A stretch of DNA of 64,000 bases from contig JADYXR010000065.1 in the NCBI GenBank assembly GCA_021772095.1, positions 1 through 64,000 of the forward strand. Reading direction: 5' to 3'. Positions 32,681-41,991 of the stretch are shown here, in pieces. Positions within the stretch are counted from its first letter, which is position 1. Each line of letters begins with the position of its first letter. The translations under genes were made by a program, and so were the position numbers. Origin of the DNA: Candidatus Obscuribacter sp. GTDB taxonomy: Bacteria > Cyanobacteriota > Vampirovibrionia > Obscuribacterales > Obscuribacteraceae. Below the pieces are notes generated by a model that was not told the origin of the DNA, searched no databases, and worked only from the letters and a program-made list of their open reading frames with translations.

Positions 32681-34369
32681 ATGAGAACCAAAAGCGCGTG
32701 GAGCGACCTCAAAAGGGTCGTTTTGCCTTATTGGTCAACCCCCTCCATTGGTTGGGGCTGGCTGTTTTTTCTTCTGGCTTTGCTGCTGGCGATAAGCTTC
32801 ATCAACATTCGCATCAGTTACTCCGAGCGCGCGGTTTTCACCGCCCTGGAAGGCAAGGATGCGGCGACGTACTGGCACAACTTGTGGCTTTACGCGGCAG
32901 TGTTGCTCTGCAGCGTTCCAATCGTCGGTTCGTTTGGCTGGGTTAAATCCAAACTGGAGATGGCGTGGCGCAATTGGCTGACCACGCACATTCTCGACCG
33001 TTACCTGGCTAACCGAAACTTCGTCAAGGTGACGTCCGACCTGGTCGACAACCCTGACGAACGGATTCAGCAGGACGTCAGTTATTTCTGCACCGAGATC
33101 CTTACCATCAGCATGGCGCTGCTGGACAGCTTCCTCGCGTTCTTAGCCTTCGTCACCATCCTGTACTTGATTTCGCCGACACTGCTGGTGGTGGCAATCG
33201 TATACTCTGCGGTCGGCACTGTCGCCACGCTCGTGTTCGGCAAACGCCTGGTCGGACTGCATTACGACCAGCAGCGTCTGGAAGCGGAGTTCCGCTACAA
33301 TCTCGTCTACCTGCGCGACAACGCGGAGGCAGTCGGTTTGTACAATGCCGGAATTCGCGAAGGCAAGGGGTTGAAAGCGCGGCTGGCCAGGCTGCTGCAC
33401 AACCTCAATTCGATTGTCAGCTGGCAGCGCAATCTAACGCTGTTCAAAGTGACTTACGATTACAGTCTGGTGATTGTGCCGGCTCTGTTCGCGGCCCCCC
33501 TGTACTTCACGGGCCACATCGAGCTTGGCATGATGGTGCAGGCGGCCAGTTCCTTCGGGCGCATCATCGGTGCGCTGTCGGTCGTTATCGCTCAGTACCA
33601 AACGTTTGCTCGGCTGTCTGCCATTACCAGCCGTTTGTCGGATTTCGTCGGTGTCCTCGAGGAGATCGAACAGAACTCCGACGAAAAGGGACCGGGACGT
33701 ATCGCCACGAAACTGGCGAGCAATCTGGCTCTCGACGACCTCACCCTGAACACCCCAGATGGTGCCCGCACGTTGGTGCGCAACTTGAGCTTCTCGTTGA
33801 AGCCCGGGTCGCGGCTGATTATCGCGGGTCCAAGCGGTGTCGGTAAGTCGTCATTGATCCGCGCCTTCGCCGGTCTCTGGACCGCGGGCACAGGGGAAAT
33901 CGCGCGCCCTGACCTGGACGACATGATGGTTCTTCCGCAAGAATCGTACATGCCGCTTGGTACTCTGCGCGATCAGTTCACTTATCCCAAAGCTGGTACC
34001 GAATGCGGTATCGCCGACTCGCGAATTCTGGCCGTGCTCAAACTGGTTAATCTGGGTGAGCTGGTTGGAAACGCAGGCGGCCTCGACGCCACCAAGCATT
34101 GGACCGAAATCCTCTCGCCTGGCGAACGCCAGCGCGTTGCTTTCGCTCGTCTGATGCTGTCCTCGCCGAAGCTGGTTTTGCTGGACGAAGCGACTAGCTC
34201 GCTCGACGTCACAAGCGAAGCGCAGATGTATGACTTCGTCACCGCGACTGGTGCTACAATCGTGTCCGTGGCTCACCACAAGACCCTGATTGGCTACCAC
34301 GATACGGTGCTCGAGCTTGTTCCGGGCGGCGGATGGCGTTTGATTCCGACAGATGTGTATCAGCAATAA
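32681..34369 (+). CDS. ABC transporter, SbmA/BacA-YddA type (fused permease-ATPase)
   Basis: The 562-residue half-transporter fuses an ABC_membrane_2 permease (about 1-325, six segments, with the signature DNPDERIQQDV at 123-133) to an ATPase. The ATPase has Walker A GPSGVGKSS (383-391), signature LSPGERQR (478-485) and Walker B LVLLDEA (498-504). This is the ABCD/YddA/SbmA group, which moves peptides, cobalamin or acyl compounds. The start ATG 32681 follows AAGGG; in-frame codons before it are in a structured gap. It leads an apparent operon with a glucanase-like and a beta-glucosidase gene, so an oligosaccharide or glycoconjugate substrate is possible but not supported by the family. Confidence 0.88.
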   Translation: MRTKSAWSDLKRVVLPYWSTPSIGWGWLFFLLALLLAISFINIRISYSERAVFTALEGKDAATYWHNLWLYAAVLLCSVPIVGSFGWVKSKLEMAWRNWLTTHILDRYLANRNFVKVTSDLVDNPDERIQQDVSYFCTEILTISMALLDSFLAFLAFVTILYLISPTLLVVAIVYSAVGTVATLVFGKRLVGLHYDQQRLEAEFRYNLVYLRDNAEAVGLYNAGIREGKGLKARLARLLHNLNSIVSWQRNLTLFKVTYDYSLVIVPALFAAPLYFTGHIELGMMVQAASSFGRIIGALSVVIAQYQTFARLSAITSRLSDFVGVLEEIEQNSDEKGPGRIATKLASNLALDDLTLNTPDGARTLVRNLSFSLKPGSRLIIAGPSGVGKSSLIRAFAGLWTAGTGEIARPDLDDMMVLPQESYMPLGTLRDQFTYPKAGTECGIADSRILAVLKLVNLGELVGNAGGLDATKHWTEILSPGERQRVAFARLMLSSPKLVLLDEATSSLDVTSEAQMYDFVTATGATIVSVAHHKTLIGYHDTVLELVPGGGWRLIPTDVYQQ

Positions 34370-34388
34370 CAGAAGTTGAAACCGTGAT

Positions 34389-35897
34389 ATGGACTTGAGA
34401 AGAATCGTGGCGTTCGCGCTTGTCCTTGTGACAGGCGCGAATTTGCTTGAATTGCAACGCAACTATTGCCTCGCCGAGGCAGTTAAACAGGGACACAACA
34501 CCATGAATAACGAGAAGACACACGCTGTGGGTGCTCGTGGGAGACGCGCCAAGAGCGCTGACTCCCTCTTGCAGCTCCCGATTAACATGCGTTCTCATGC
34601 TCGACTTCTGGGTCGAGTGGAAAGGGCGCACTTCAATTATTTTCTCGAAAACCAGGACCCCAAAACCGGCTTCGTGCTGGATCGGAGCGATCCGACCAGT
34701 CCCGCCAGCATCGCTGCCATCGGCTTCTCGCTGTCGGCATATGCTTGCGCGGTCAAACGCGGTTGGGTGTCCAGGGAGGAGGCTCTCGCCTACACGCTGA
34801 AAGTGCTGGACACGCTGTGGACAGCTCCGCAAGGAGAGACCGCATCCGGAACCAGTGGCTACCGCGGCTGGTACTACCACTTCCTCGAGCCCGACACCGG
34901 GCTGCGAGCGACTTCGCCGCGCTTCTGGAACTCCGAGTTGTCGACGATCGACACGGCACTGCTGATGGCAGGTGTGCTGTTCGCTCGCAACTACTTCCGG
35001 GGCAACTCCGCTGACGAGGTCCGTGTTCGTGAGCTGGCCACCAAGCTCTACGAACGCGTCGAATGGAGTTGGATGTTTCGCGAAGACAAGCTCGTGTTGC
35101 ACGGCTGGACTCCTGAAAACGGAGTGATCAAGCACGTCTACCGGGGCTACAGCGAAGCACCGCTGCTCTACATCCTGGCGCTGGGCTCGTCCACGCATCC
35201 AGCGCCTGAAGGTGCATGGGATGCGTATCTCGCCGACACGACGGTGACCCATGCCTATGACGTCGACTACATCAAGATGCCGGGCGAACCGCTGTTCTGC
35301 TACCAGTACCCCCACTCATGGATTGATTTCCGTGGTATCAATGATGGTGTGACGGCAAAGGCCGGGTTCGACTACTTTGAGAACTCGCGCCGCATGGCTC
35401 AGGTGCATTACCGCTACGCCCAGGACAACCCGAAGAAGTTCGCCGGATACGGTGGCTTCGACTGGGGTCTGACGGCATGCGACGGACCTGGCGACGCCAA
35501 GAAAACCGTGGACGGAATCGAGCGCGAATTTCGCGGTTACTCCGAACGCGGTTGCCCGAGCGGCTTCGACGACGGCACCATCGCACCGACCGCTGCCGTT
35601 TCGTCGGTGGCATACGCGCCTGAGATCGTCATCCCGACCATCCAGTACTGGCTCAAGAACCGCCCCGAGCTGTTTTCGGACAACGGCGGATTCGTAGATT
35701 CATTTAACCCGACCTTCGATCGCACCACCAACAGTGGCTGGATCTGTCACCACCGTCTTGGTATCGACCAGGGTCCGGTCGTTCTGATGATCGAAAACTT
35801 CCGCTCCGGGCTGATCTGGTCTGTGATGCGGAGAGACAACAACCTGCGTTCCGGCCTGATTAAAGCCGGTTTCCGTGGCGGTTGGTTGAAAAACTAA
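34389..35897 (+). CDS. PF10091/GH144-type glucanase-like protein
   Basis: The 502-residue protein matches the glucoamylase-like domain PF10091 (GH144), known for endo-beta-1,2-glucanases. Recognisable blocks are STIDTALLMAGVLFARNYF, then ERVEWSWM, LVLHGWTPENG, YSEAPLLYILALGSSTHP, CYQYPHSWIDFRG, FENSRRMAQ, and the C-terminal DQGPVVLMIENFRSG. The acidic residues expected in the alpha/alpha barrel cleft are kept (for example Glu in GYSEAP and Asp in SWIDFR). A hydrophobic N terminus (IVAFALVLVTGANLL) suggests export or anchoring, which favours ATG 34389 over ATG 34503. It lies between the ABC transporter and a beta-glucosidase, fitting glucan breakdown. The exact linkage is inference. Confidence 0.82.
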   Translation: MDLRRIVAFALVLVTGANLLELQRNYCLAEAVKQGHNTMNNEKTHAVGARGRRAKSADSLLQLPINMRSHARLLGRVERAHFNYFLENQDPKTGFVLDRSDPTSPASIAAIGFSLSAYACAVKRGWVSREEALAYTLKVLDTLWTAPQGETASGTSGYRGWYYHFLEPDTGLRATSPRFWNSELSTIDTALLMAGVLFARNYFRGNSADEVRVRELATKLYERVEWSWMFREDKLVLHGWTPENGVIKHVYRGYSEAPLLYILALGSSTHPAPEGAWDAYLADTTVTHAYDVDYIKMPGEPLFCYQYPHSWIDFRGINDGVTAKAGFDYFENSRRMAQVHYRYAQDNPKKFAGYGGFDWGLTACDGPGDAKKTVDGIEREFRGYSERGCPSGFDDGTIAPTAAVSSVAYAPEIVIPTIQYWLKNRPELFSDNGGFVDSFNPTFDRTTNSGWICHHRLGIDQGPVVLMIENFRSGLIWSVMRRDNNLRSGLIKAGFRGGWLKN

Positions 35898-35918
35898 CAA
35901 GCTTCAAAGGACACGAAC

Positions 35919-37292
35919 ATGAACAGCAATTCTGCAAGGCAAATGGCGCCGCGGCTTCCGCGCGCCCGCAACTACGACTTGCCAAACGGTTTTATCTTTG
36001 GTGCTTCGACCTCCGCCTACCAGGTGGAAGGAGCCACCCGTCAAGACGGTCGCGGCGACTCGATCTGGGAGCCCTTCCTCAGCAAGCCGCGCACGCCTGC
36101 ATTCGATCTGGGCGACGTCGCCTGCGATCACTACAACCGGTACCGCGACGACGTCGGCCTGATGAGAGGTCTCAACCTCGACGCGTACCGGTTCTCGATT
36201 GCCTGGCCGCGCATCTTCCCGAACGGGGAGGGCAAGGTCAATGAAGCTGGTCTCGATTTCTATGACCGGCTCGTCGATGAGCTGCTCGCAGCCGGTATCG
36301 ATCCGTACGTTACGCTCTACCACTGGGATCTTCCGCTGGCTCTCCAGAAGAAGTATCACGGTTGGTTCGGTCGCGAGACGGCACTGCGCTTTGCCGATTA
36401 CTCGGCGGTGATGGTGAAACGGCTCGGTGACCGCGTCAACAAGTGGGCAACTCTCAACGAGCCGGAAGTGATAATCGCCGGCTACATCGGCGACGGCATG
36501 GCCCCCGCCATGAACTTGCCGCGCTCGGGACACAAGGTCGGTCACCATCTCATGCTCGGTCACGCGCTCTCGCTTCAAGCGATGCGGGCGGCGCGCTCCG
36601 GTATCGAGTGTGGTGTCGTCCTCAATCTCTGCCCGGTCGATCCTGCCGATCCGTCCGACCCGGCGTCAGTCGAGGCGGCGCGTTCGCGCTGGTCGACGGC
36701 TTACGCCTGGTACATGGACGCGCTCTTCAAGGGTCACTACCCCAACGAAGTGCTCGACTTGCTCGATCGCTCCGACGGAGGCGGCAACCCGATCAAGGCA
36801 GGCGACATGAGCCTGATCGCGCAGAGCATCGACTTTCTCGGTATCAACTATTACACGCGCTTCCGTGCCAACGCGAAGGGCGAGTTTGTGGAGACGCCGG
36901 GTGCACCCGTTACTCAGATGGGCTGGGAGATGGTGCCGGACTCGTTCACCAGGATGCTGATCGACATTGATCGCGAGTACGACTTGCCGCCCATGTACAT
37001 CACCGAAAACGGCGCCGCCCTCGACGACGTCGTCACCGAAACCGGTCGCATTCACGATCGGGGTCGCATCAAGTACATCGACGACCACCTCGCCGCCATC
37101 GCCCGTGCCACCGCTGCCGGTGTCGACGTGCGGGGCTACTTCGTGTGGAGTCTGATGGACAACCTCGAGTGGCCGCTGGGTTTCGCGAAGACCTTCGGTC
37201 TCACCCACATCGACCGCACCACGCTCAAGCGCACTGTCAAAGACAGCGGTCGCTGGTACAGCAAAACAGTCGCGAAAAACCGCGCTCGCTGA
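35919..37292 (+). CDS. GH1 beta-glucosidase
   Basis: At 457 residues this is a complete family 1 glycosidase. The N-terminal motif FIFGASTSAYQVEGA (26-40), the acid/base Glu181 in TLNEPE and the nucleophile Glu363 in YITENGAA are all present. No signal peptide is visible, so it acts in the cytoplasm. It hydrolyses beta-glucosides or short beta-glucans to glucose. AAGGA precedes the ATG, 22 bp after the glucanase-like gene, so an endo-enzyme plus exo-enzyme pair is expected. A hairpin at 37367 ends the transcript. Codon bias towards C endings suggests good expression. Confidence 0.95.
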   Translation: MNSNSARQMAPRLPRARNYDLPNGFIFGASTSAYQVEGATRQDGRGDSIWEPFLSKPRTPAFDLGDVACDHYNRYRDDVGLMRGLNLDAYRFSIAWPRIFPNGEGKVNEAGLDFYDRLVDELLAAGIDPYVTLYHWDLPLALQKKYHGWFGRETALRFADYSAVMVKRLGDRVNKWATLNEPEVIIAGYIGDGMAPAMNLPRSGHKVGHHLMLGHALSLQAMRAARSGIECGVVLNLCPVDPADPSDPASVEAARSRWSTAYAWYMDALFKGHYPNEVLDLLDRSDGGGNPIKAGDMSLIAQSIDFLGINYYTRFRANAKGEFVETPGAPVTQMGWEMVPDSFTRMLIDIDREYDLPPMYITENGAALDDVVTETGRIHDRGRIKYIDDHLAAIARATAAGVDVRGYFVWSLMDNLEWPLGFAKTFGLTHIDRTTLKRTVKDSGRWYSKTVAKNRAR

Positions 37293-37366
37293 GCCTGACG
37301 GCGCAGCAGTGCTTCTCCCCTGAGGTGTGACCGGTGCTTTCAAGTACCGCGTTGCGCTGATAAAAA

Positions 37367-37401
37367 CAACTGACGCCGGGCCATGCGTTCGGCGTCAGTT
37401 G
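37367..37401 (+). terminator. Perfect 12-bp hairpin after GH1 gene
   Basis: CAACTGACGCCG (37367-37378) pairs exactly with CGGCGTCAGTTG (37390-37401), followed by ACAGTTTT. It probably ends the transporter-glycosidase transcript. Confidence 0.7.
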
Positions 37402-37511
37402 ACAGTTTTGAACATTGATTGAATCGGTTGGTCCCGCCGGTAGTGTGCGCAATGTGCCGCACTCCGGCTGCGTTCCGACCATCAACATCAACTCTCACTA
37501 GAGGAACAATT

Positions 37512-38102
37512 ATGATCCCTGATACCAACTGGCTCTTTCCGATCGCCTTCATCCAAGCCGGTTTCCTGGGCCTGATCGCCACGGAAATCGCGCGTGAAGC
37601 CGGTCCGAAGACCGTAAAGATGGCGTCCATCGTGGCCACCGTCTTGAGTTTCATTCTCGGCATCGTCCTCAGCACTCCGGCGACCCTGGTCCCGTGTGCA
37701 GTCGGCTACGCCGTTCTGACGATGCTGTTCTCCTACTGGTACGGCGAGAAAGTGATCGCTGCCGGCATCCGCAAGCAGTTCGAACTGGCACCGGATTTGG
37801 TGCGCTTCGGTCTGCGCAACTACAGCCGCTTCGCTGACAAGAACGGCATCACCACCGCCGCGCTGCACGATGCCCTCGACGAAGGTACGACCTTCTCCGA
37901 GGAAGAGGCTGTGATCGTCAAGCATCTGCTTCGTCACATCTGCGACATTGGACATGTCGTGGACACCATCATCGTCGGCTACGGTTCGCCTCACGGCGGT
38001 GGTGCACAGGCAGTCGCCGTGTACGCCGTCAACGAGCAGGATCTGCGCTCCTACCAGACTCGTCTGAAGCGGAAGTACGGCGCCTGGCTCCAGGTCGCCT
38101 GA
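37512..38102 (+). CDS. Unknown membrane protein with EF-hand-like segment
   Basis: From ATG 37512 (AGAGGA upstream) the product has 196 residues. Two or three membrane helices fill residues 5-80 (LFPIAFIQAGFLGLIATEI, MASIVATVLSFILGIVL, LVPCAVGYAVLTMLFSYW). A soluble domain of about 115 residues follows; FADKNGITTAALHDALDEG recalls a single calcium-binding loop, but the spacing is not canonical. No family is recognised. It stands alone between two terminator hairpins, and its strong codon bias argues that it is a real, well expressed gene. Confidence 0.75.
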   Translation: MIPDTNWLFPIAFIQAGFLGLIATEIAREAGPKTVKMASIVATVLSFILGIVLSTPATLVPCAVGYAVLTMLFSYWYGEKVIAAGIRKQFELAPDLVRFGLRNYSRFADKNGITTAALHDALDEGTTFSEEEAVIVKHLLRHICDIGHVVDTIIVGYGSPHGGGAQAVAVYAVNEQDLRSYQTRLKRKYGAWLQVA

Positions 38103-38213
38103 GCTGCGCATTGAGCTTGCTCCGTGTGTGACAACGCACGGAGCTTGGCTCTGGCGTAGGAGGTGCATTGCGACGGATCGCTCAGGATAGCGACGGCCCG
38201 TTTTAAACACAAA

Positions 38214-38249
38214 GCAGGGGCGGATGCGCAATAGTCGCTCCGCTCCTGC
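38214..38249 (+). terminator. Hairpin, probable terminator
   Basis: GCAGGGGCGGA (38214-38224) pairs with TCCGCTCCTGC (38239-38249) with one G-T pair. The preceding words CGTTTT-AACACAAAG are shared with the hairpin at 23606. Confidence 0.6.
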
Positions 38250-38589
38250 CCTGTGCTAACAATTGGGAAAATAGATTCTAGGAACGGCTTTTATGTTCAG
38301 GTTTTAGGAAAGAATTCTAGGATCAGATTCCAAAATCAGATTCCGAGAACAGTGGCGATCCAGGCTAAGCAGCCCAATCGCCATTGTTTCTTTTTGGGAA
38401 ATTTTACTACTAGGCTGTGTCGTAGTGGCGAGAGGCTGAACGCGGCCGTGCAGTGAACGCCTTCAACTCTTCGGTTGAATCCCCGCTGCGTTGATATTTG
38501 TTCTGTGGTGAATCGTCGTTAAAACCAGCTGTGATGAGTTGTTTCGCCGATTAGTCCGGTCGCCGTTTTCTGTTGCCTGTTTGTTGTAA

Positions 38590-38689
38590 CAACCGAGGCG
38601 GATCGCAAACATTGGGTTTCCGGTTCTGAGCGGGCTGAGATGGACGGGTCGCCAACGTAATCATTGGCTTTGCGGTCTCGCCTTGGTTG
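38590..38689. repeat. 100-bp palindromic repeat element, copy 1
   Basis: The left arm CAACCGAGGCGGATCGCAAA (38590-38609) and the reverse complement of the right arm (ending CTCGCCTTGGTTG at 38689) are closely similar over about 28 bp. The element could fold into a long hairpin. A second, diverged 100-bp copy lies at 50674-50773, and both are accompanied by the words GGAAAC..GC.TCTAGTG (38737-38758 here). It follows the membrane-protein gene and runs up to the 3' end of the minus-strand metalloprotease. Confidence 0.6.
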
Positions 38690-38735
38690 TCTCTTCGATT
38701 CATTGATACACATAAGCAGTCACTAAACTGAGGAG

Positions 38736-41162
38736 TCAGGAGTGGAAACCTGCTTCTAGTGCGGGTTTTGTGATTCGGAGATTTTGCAGGCGAATAAGGC
38801 AAGATCCCCTATTTGTTGATTCAGCAGAAGGAGAAAATTGCATCAAATTACTGTGGTCGGTAATTTGCTGGGGCACCGTATATGGTGGCAATTGTCTGGG
38901 GGCGGTGCGTTCTGAACCGAGGATTTTTGTGCAGATGCGTTCTGTGCACATGTTCCTTGTGTCAGCTCTATTGTTGCAGTTGCTTTCTGTGCAGATGGGT
39001 TTTGATTTTATGGGATAGTTTTTGTATAGAGATAGCAGATAGTCCTTGTCGCCCGCGGAAGGACTGGTGACTGCGGCGCTCGTCAATGTTGAATACATGA
39101 CGTCCTTTATGGATGAGCTGTGGCGCAGCATGCCGAGGGCGTGTCCGAACTCGTGCAGTGCGAGTTGTTTTACGTTGGTGTGGTCCGTTGCAGAGTCTTT
39201 GAAAAATGAGATTGCTGCAAATGTTAGCTCGTGTTCTTTGCTGCGGGTCGGCGCGGTTTGTCCGGCATTGTGAGTATAAATGCCGGCTGGAACTCTTCGG
39301 CAGACAATATCGGCAGTTTTGCGATCGCCAACCTCGACCAGTGTGACGCGATTCTCTGAAGCCATCATCCAATCGTTCATCGCATCCAGGCCCTTGGAGC
39401 GCATCTCCGCATCGGCGCGCCCCATCAGACTGTTGGCGAGGGGCGTGAATTCGAAATAGACTTTGAGTGGAAATCTATCGGCATTCCACTGTGCTGTTAT
39501 CTCAGGGGCGGGCGGCCGGTCCGGGGGTAACGTGCTGTTAGGATTCTTCAGGCAGTCGCGACGGAGGTGTGCACTCTTAGACGCGTCGCCGTCGCGTGTG
39601 ACGCGCAAAAATCCGTCCAAGACGGTGATTGCGTCCATTTTGTGGCCATGGTGCACATAACTGTTTGCAATCGATTCAATCAACCAGAAGTTGGTTGGAA
39701 GCAGCCTGGTGACCTCAGTTAAATGGCGCTTTGCGGTTTTCCATTTGTGAGCTGTGAGGGCGGCCATGCCGGCAACGTATTCTCGATGAACGATTCGGGC
39801 ATCGGCAATAGAGGCAACGTCTTCGATGCCGAGAAAATCCACGTCTAAGGGCAAACCAAAGTGGGAGAACTCCTCTGCAAATGCTTGCGCTAGTGCGGTG
39901 TTTCCGGGTGATTGGTTGAAGCCGATTTCTACTTCACTCCAGGCGTTTTCCAGGTTTTCGATCGACATTTCTGCCATGAAGCGATAGTAAGTTTTGAGCA
40001 CTGGGTGCGGGTCTTGTCGAGCGGCTTGCAGGTAAAGGCGGTGCAACTTTTGTTTTTGAGAGGTCGTGGGAACGGCGGCAGTGGGTTGAAATTTGGATTC
40101 GATCAACCAAATATCGTGGAGAGTTTTTTGCAGTGGCTGAATTGTGTCGTTCTGATTTGGTTGATTAGAGGCGCTCGGCTGGGGCGGTCTGGCGCTTGCA
40201 TGGGATGACTCGGCGCTCGGCTGGGGCGTTTTGGCGCTTGTATGGGATGACTCGACGCTCGGCTGGGTCGGTTTGGCGCTTGCCCGGGGCGATTTTGTGT
40301 GGCGATCTTCTGTTGCTGATTGAATAATCTCGTTTGAACGTCTAATTGCGTGTCCCGTTAAAAGTATTTGGGGCTCGTCGTGGACTTCATTAGGGCTTGG
40401 TGGTTGTTCGGATTTTTCGGCGTCGGCGTCGTCGTCATCGGTTTCTGAACCATAGGTTTGAGTCGAGCTTGTGAAACTGTCGCCACAGGCTGAGAAGCTA
40501 TCGCCGTAGAAGGTAGCGGGACGGATTGGATAATACTTGTAGCGCTCTTTTCCGATTGGTCTTGTGGGAGGAAAGACCGTGCGGGCGAAATTCCGGCCGT
40601 TTGGTTTTTCGAATGTGGCTTCGGCGAACGGGTCGTCTCTACACAGTTGGCGCGCTGTGAATGGTTTTGCATTTGGCGATGGTAAGAAAGGATCGATTTC
40701 GAAGGAGTGGAATTTTTTGAATGCGCCGTCGAAGTCGTCTAGTGGGTTTGGTTTTGCTGGCGTCCTGTGCCATGGGACGAACAGCTGAGGCTCAGGTCTT
40801 TCGCGGGCGGTTCTTCTTATGCGGGGCTGAGATCCGACGTAGGCGCGCACTGAGAGCGGATGCGCGGAACGAGAAGATGCGGCAGTCGATGGAGCTGCCG
40901 GTGAGTTGAGAGATTTGGAATTGAACGAAGGCAGGCATGAGTGAAGGCAGTTTGTTGGCGCCGCATCTGTTGAACGGGCGAACGCAGGCGACTGTTCAGA
41001 ATTGGGCGGCTGTGCTGGCGCGAGCACTGCGGCCGGCGACTGTGTCGACGAAGGTGACTGTGCTGATGCGGGCGACTGTGCTAACGCGAGAAGGCTGAGC
41101 GTCAACGCAGTAAACGCGATGGGAGACCAACGGTTTTGGGCGTTGAAGAGCGGTTTATGCAT
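38736..41162 (-). CDS. Secreted metzincin-like metalloprotease
   Basis: This 808-residue exported protein begins with a signal peptide (FTALTLSLLALAQSPASA), then about 320 low-complexity residues rich in Ser, Pro, Ala and Gln. These include three 14-residue repeats of the type SAKTPQPSAESSHA (42-bp DNA repeats, 40171-40296). Residues 330-560 are helical and TPR-like. A matrixin-type zinc protease domain follows: HEFGHALGMLRHS from His670 is a full HExxHxxGxxH site, with DVMYS as Met-turn. The tail has a Cys-rich stretch (CTESNCNN..CTERICTK). No clear ribosome site is seen. Substrate unknown; secretion and disorder suggest a role outside the cell. Confidence 0.8.
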   Translation of the reverse strand: MHKPLFNAQNRWSPIAFTALTLSLLALAQSPASAQSPSSTQSPAAVLAPAQPPNSEQSPAFARSTDAAPTNCLHSCLPSFNSKSLNSPAAPSTAASSRSAHPLSVRAYVGSQPRIRRTARERPEPQLFVPWHRTPAKPNPLDDFDGAFKKFHSFEIDPFLPSPNAKPFTARQLCRDDPFAEATFEKPNGRNFARTVFPPTRPIGKERYKYYPIRPATFYGDSFSACGDSFTSSTQTYGSETDDDDADAEKSEQPPSPNEVHDEPQILLTGHAIRRSNEIIQSATEDRHTKSPRASAKPTQPSVESSHTSAKTPQPSAESSHASARPPQPSASNQPNQNDTIQPLQKTLHDIWLIESKFQPTAAVPTTSQKQKLHRLYLQAARQDPHPVLKTYYRFMAEMSIENLENAWSEVEIGFNQSPGNTALAQAFAEEFSHFGLPLDVDFLGIEDVASIADARIVHREYVAGMAALTAHKWKTAKRHLTEVTRLLPTNFWLIESIANSYVHHGHKMDAITVLDGFLRVTRDGDASKSAHLRRDCLKNPNSTLPPDRPPAPEITAQWNADRFPLKVYFEFTPLANSLMGRADAEMRSKGLDAMNDWMMASENRVTLVEVGDRKTADIVCRRVPAGIYTHNAGQTAPTRSKEHELTFAAISFFKDSATDHTNVKQLALHEFGHALGMLRHSSSIKDVMYSTLTSAAVTSPSAGDKDYLLSLYKNYPIKSKPICTESNCNNRADTRNMCTERICTKILGSERTAPRQLPPYTVPQQITDHSNLMQFSPSAESTNRGSCLIRLQNLRITKPALEAGFHS

Positions 41163-41873
41163 GGTGGTTAGTAAAAGAGGTGGCGAGCTTTGATCATACG
41201 GAAGTGGATTTGAAAGTAACCGGGGTTTTTACTGATCTCGGATGAAATTGGGTCGTCGTGGTTTTGGGGCGGGCCAGTGCAAGGTTTCCAACTTGCGGAT
41301 TTTTTTGCTGGAATTTGAAGAGGCAATTTCAAGTTGCGGATCTTGTTGGCTGATTTGAGCCGGTGCATTGGGAGTTGGTGGGATGGGGAGCGTGTGTGTT
41401 TTTGTTGGCGCGTACTGTATTTTGATTTTCGGTAATATCAATGCTTGGTGCCTCGCTATGTCAGACTGGGAGCGATTTGTGGGGAGAATACGAGGTGGAA
41501 GATTATCGCGATTTCAGGTTTGGGTCGCCCAAAAGGTCGGTGGTTGGATGGTCTTAGTGGGCTGTCTGTCTGCAATCACGCGGAAAAAGTGTGATATCTA
41601 AAGTTGATCAGTGAGATGAGAGCGCGCTAGGGTTAACTCACATACATCTATCCCACCTTATGCATTGCAAAGGAATTTCCTTTTACAAACCCAACTGAGA
41701 AGCGACTTCAAACTTCACCACAAGCATTTCCGTGCTGTTCATTTGTCCGTCCTTACTAATTACGCTTACTCTTGCGCCACCATCGATAGTGCTTAAGGTT
41801 TTTGATAGATTTCAGATTTGCGCTTAAGTTCGCGTCACCACCGACAGTGCTTAAGCTTGATTGATAGATCCCT
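41163..41873. other. Gap upstream of tRNA cluster
   Basis: A few frames of 65-77 codons exist on both strands but none has a ribosome site or recognisable product. The last 100 bp contain a direct repeat described separately. Confidence 0.5.
41774..41869. repeat. Direct repeat in tRNA-Trp promoter region
   Basis: Bases 41774-41810 and 41832-41869 share the pattern GCG-CACCA-CGA-AGTGCTTAAG followed by TTGATAGAT. The second copy ends four bases before the tRNA. They may be duplicated promoter or activator sites of the tRNA-led transcript. Confidence 0.6.
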
Positions 41874-41946
41874 AAAGGCGTAGCTCAATTGGTAGAGCAG
41901 CGGTCTCCAAAACCGCCGGTTGTGGGTTCGACTCCCTCCGCCTTTG
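41874..41946 (+). tRNA. tRNA-Trp (CCA)
   Basis: The acceptor stem AAAGGCG/CGCCTTT is perfect. The D arm is GCTC-AATTGGTA-GAGC, and the anticodon arm GCGGT-CTCCAAA-ACCGC gives anticodon CCA. The T arm is GTGGG-TTCGACT-CCCTC with one U-U mismatch. The CCA end is not encoded. A protein gene starts 45 bp downstream without an intervening terminator. Confidence 0.95.
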
Positions 41947-41991
41947 CTGTTGTTTTGTGTTTCGTTTCAGGACCTTTCAGGAGTACAGACC

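Noticed and set aside
34254-35315. 353-codon minus-strand frame over the glucanase-like gene
   Set aside because: No ribosome site or motif, and it overlaps a gene with clear PF10091 blocks.
41368-41601. 77-codon plus-strand frame before the tRNA cluster
   Set aside because: No ribosome site, Gly/Val-rich chance composition and overlap with equally long opposing frames.
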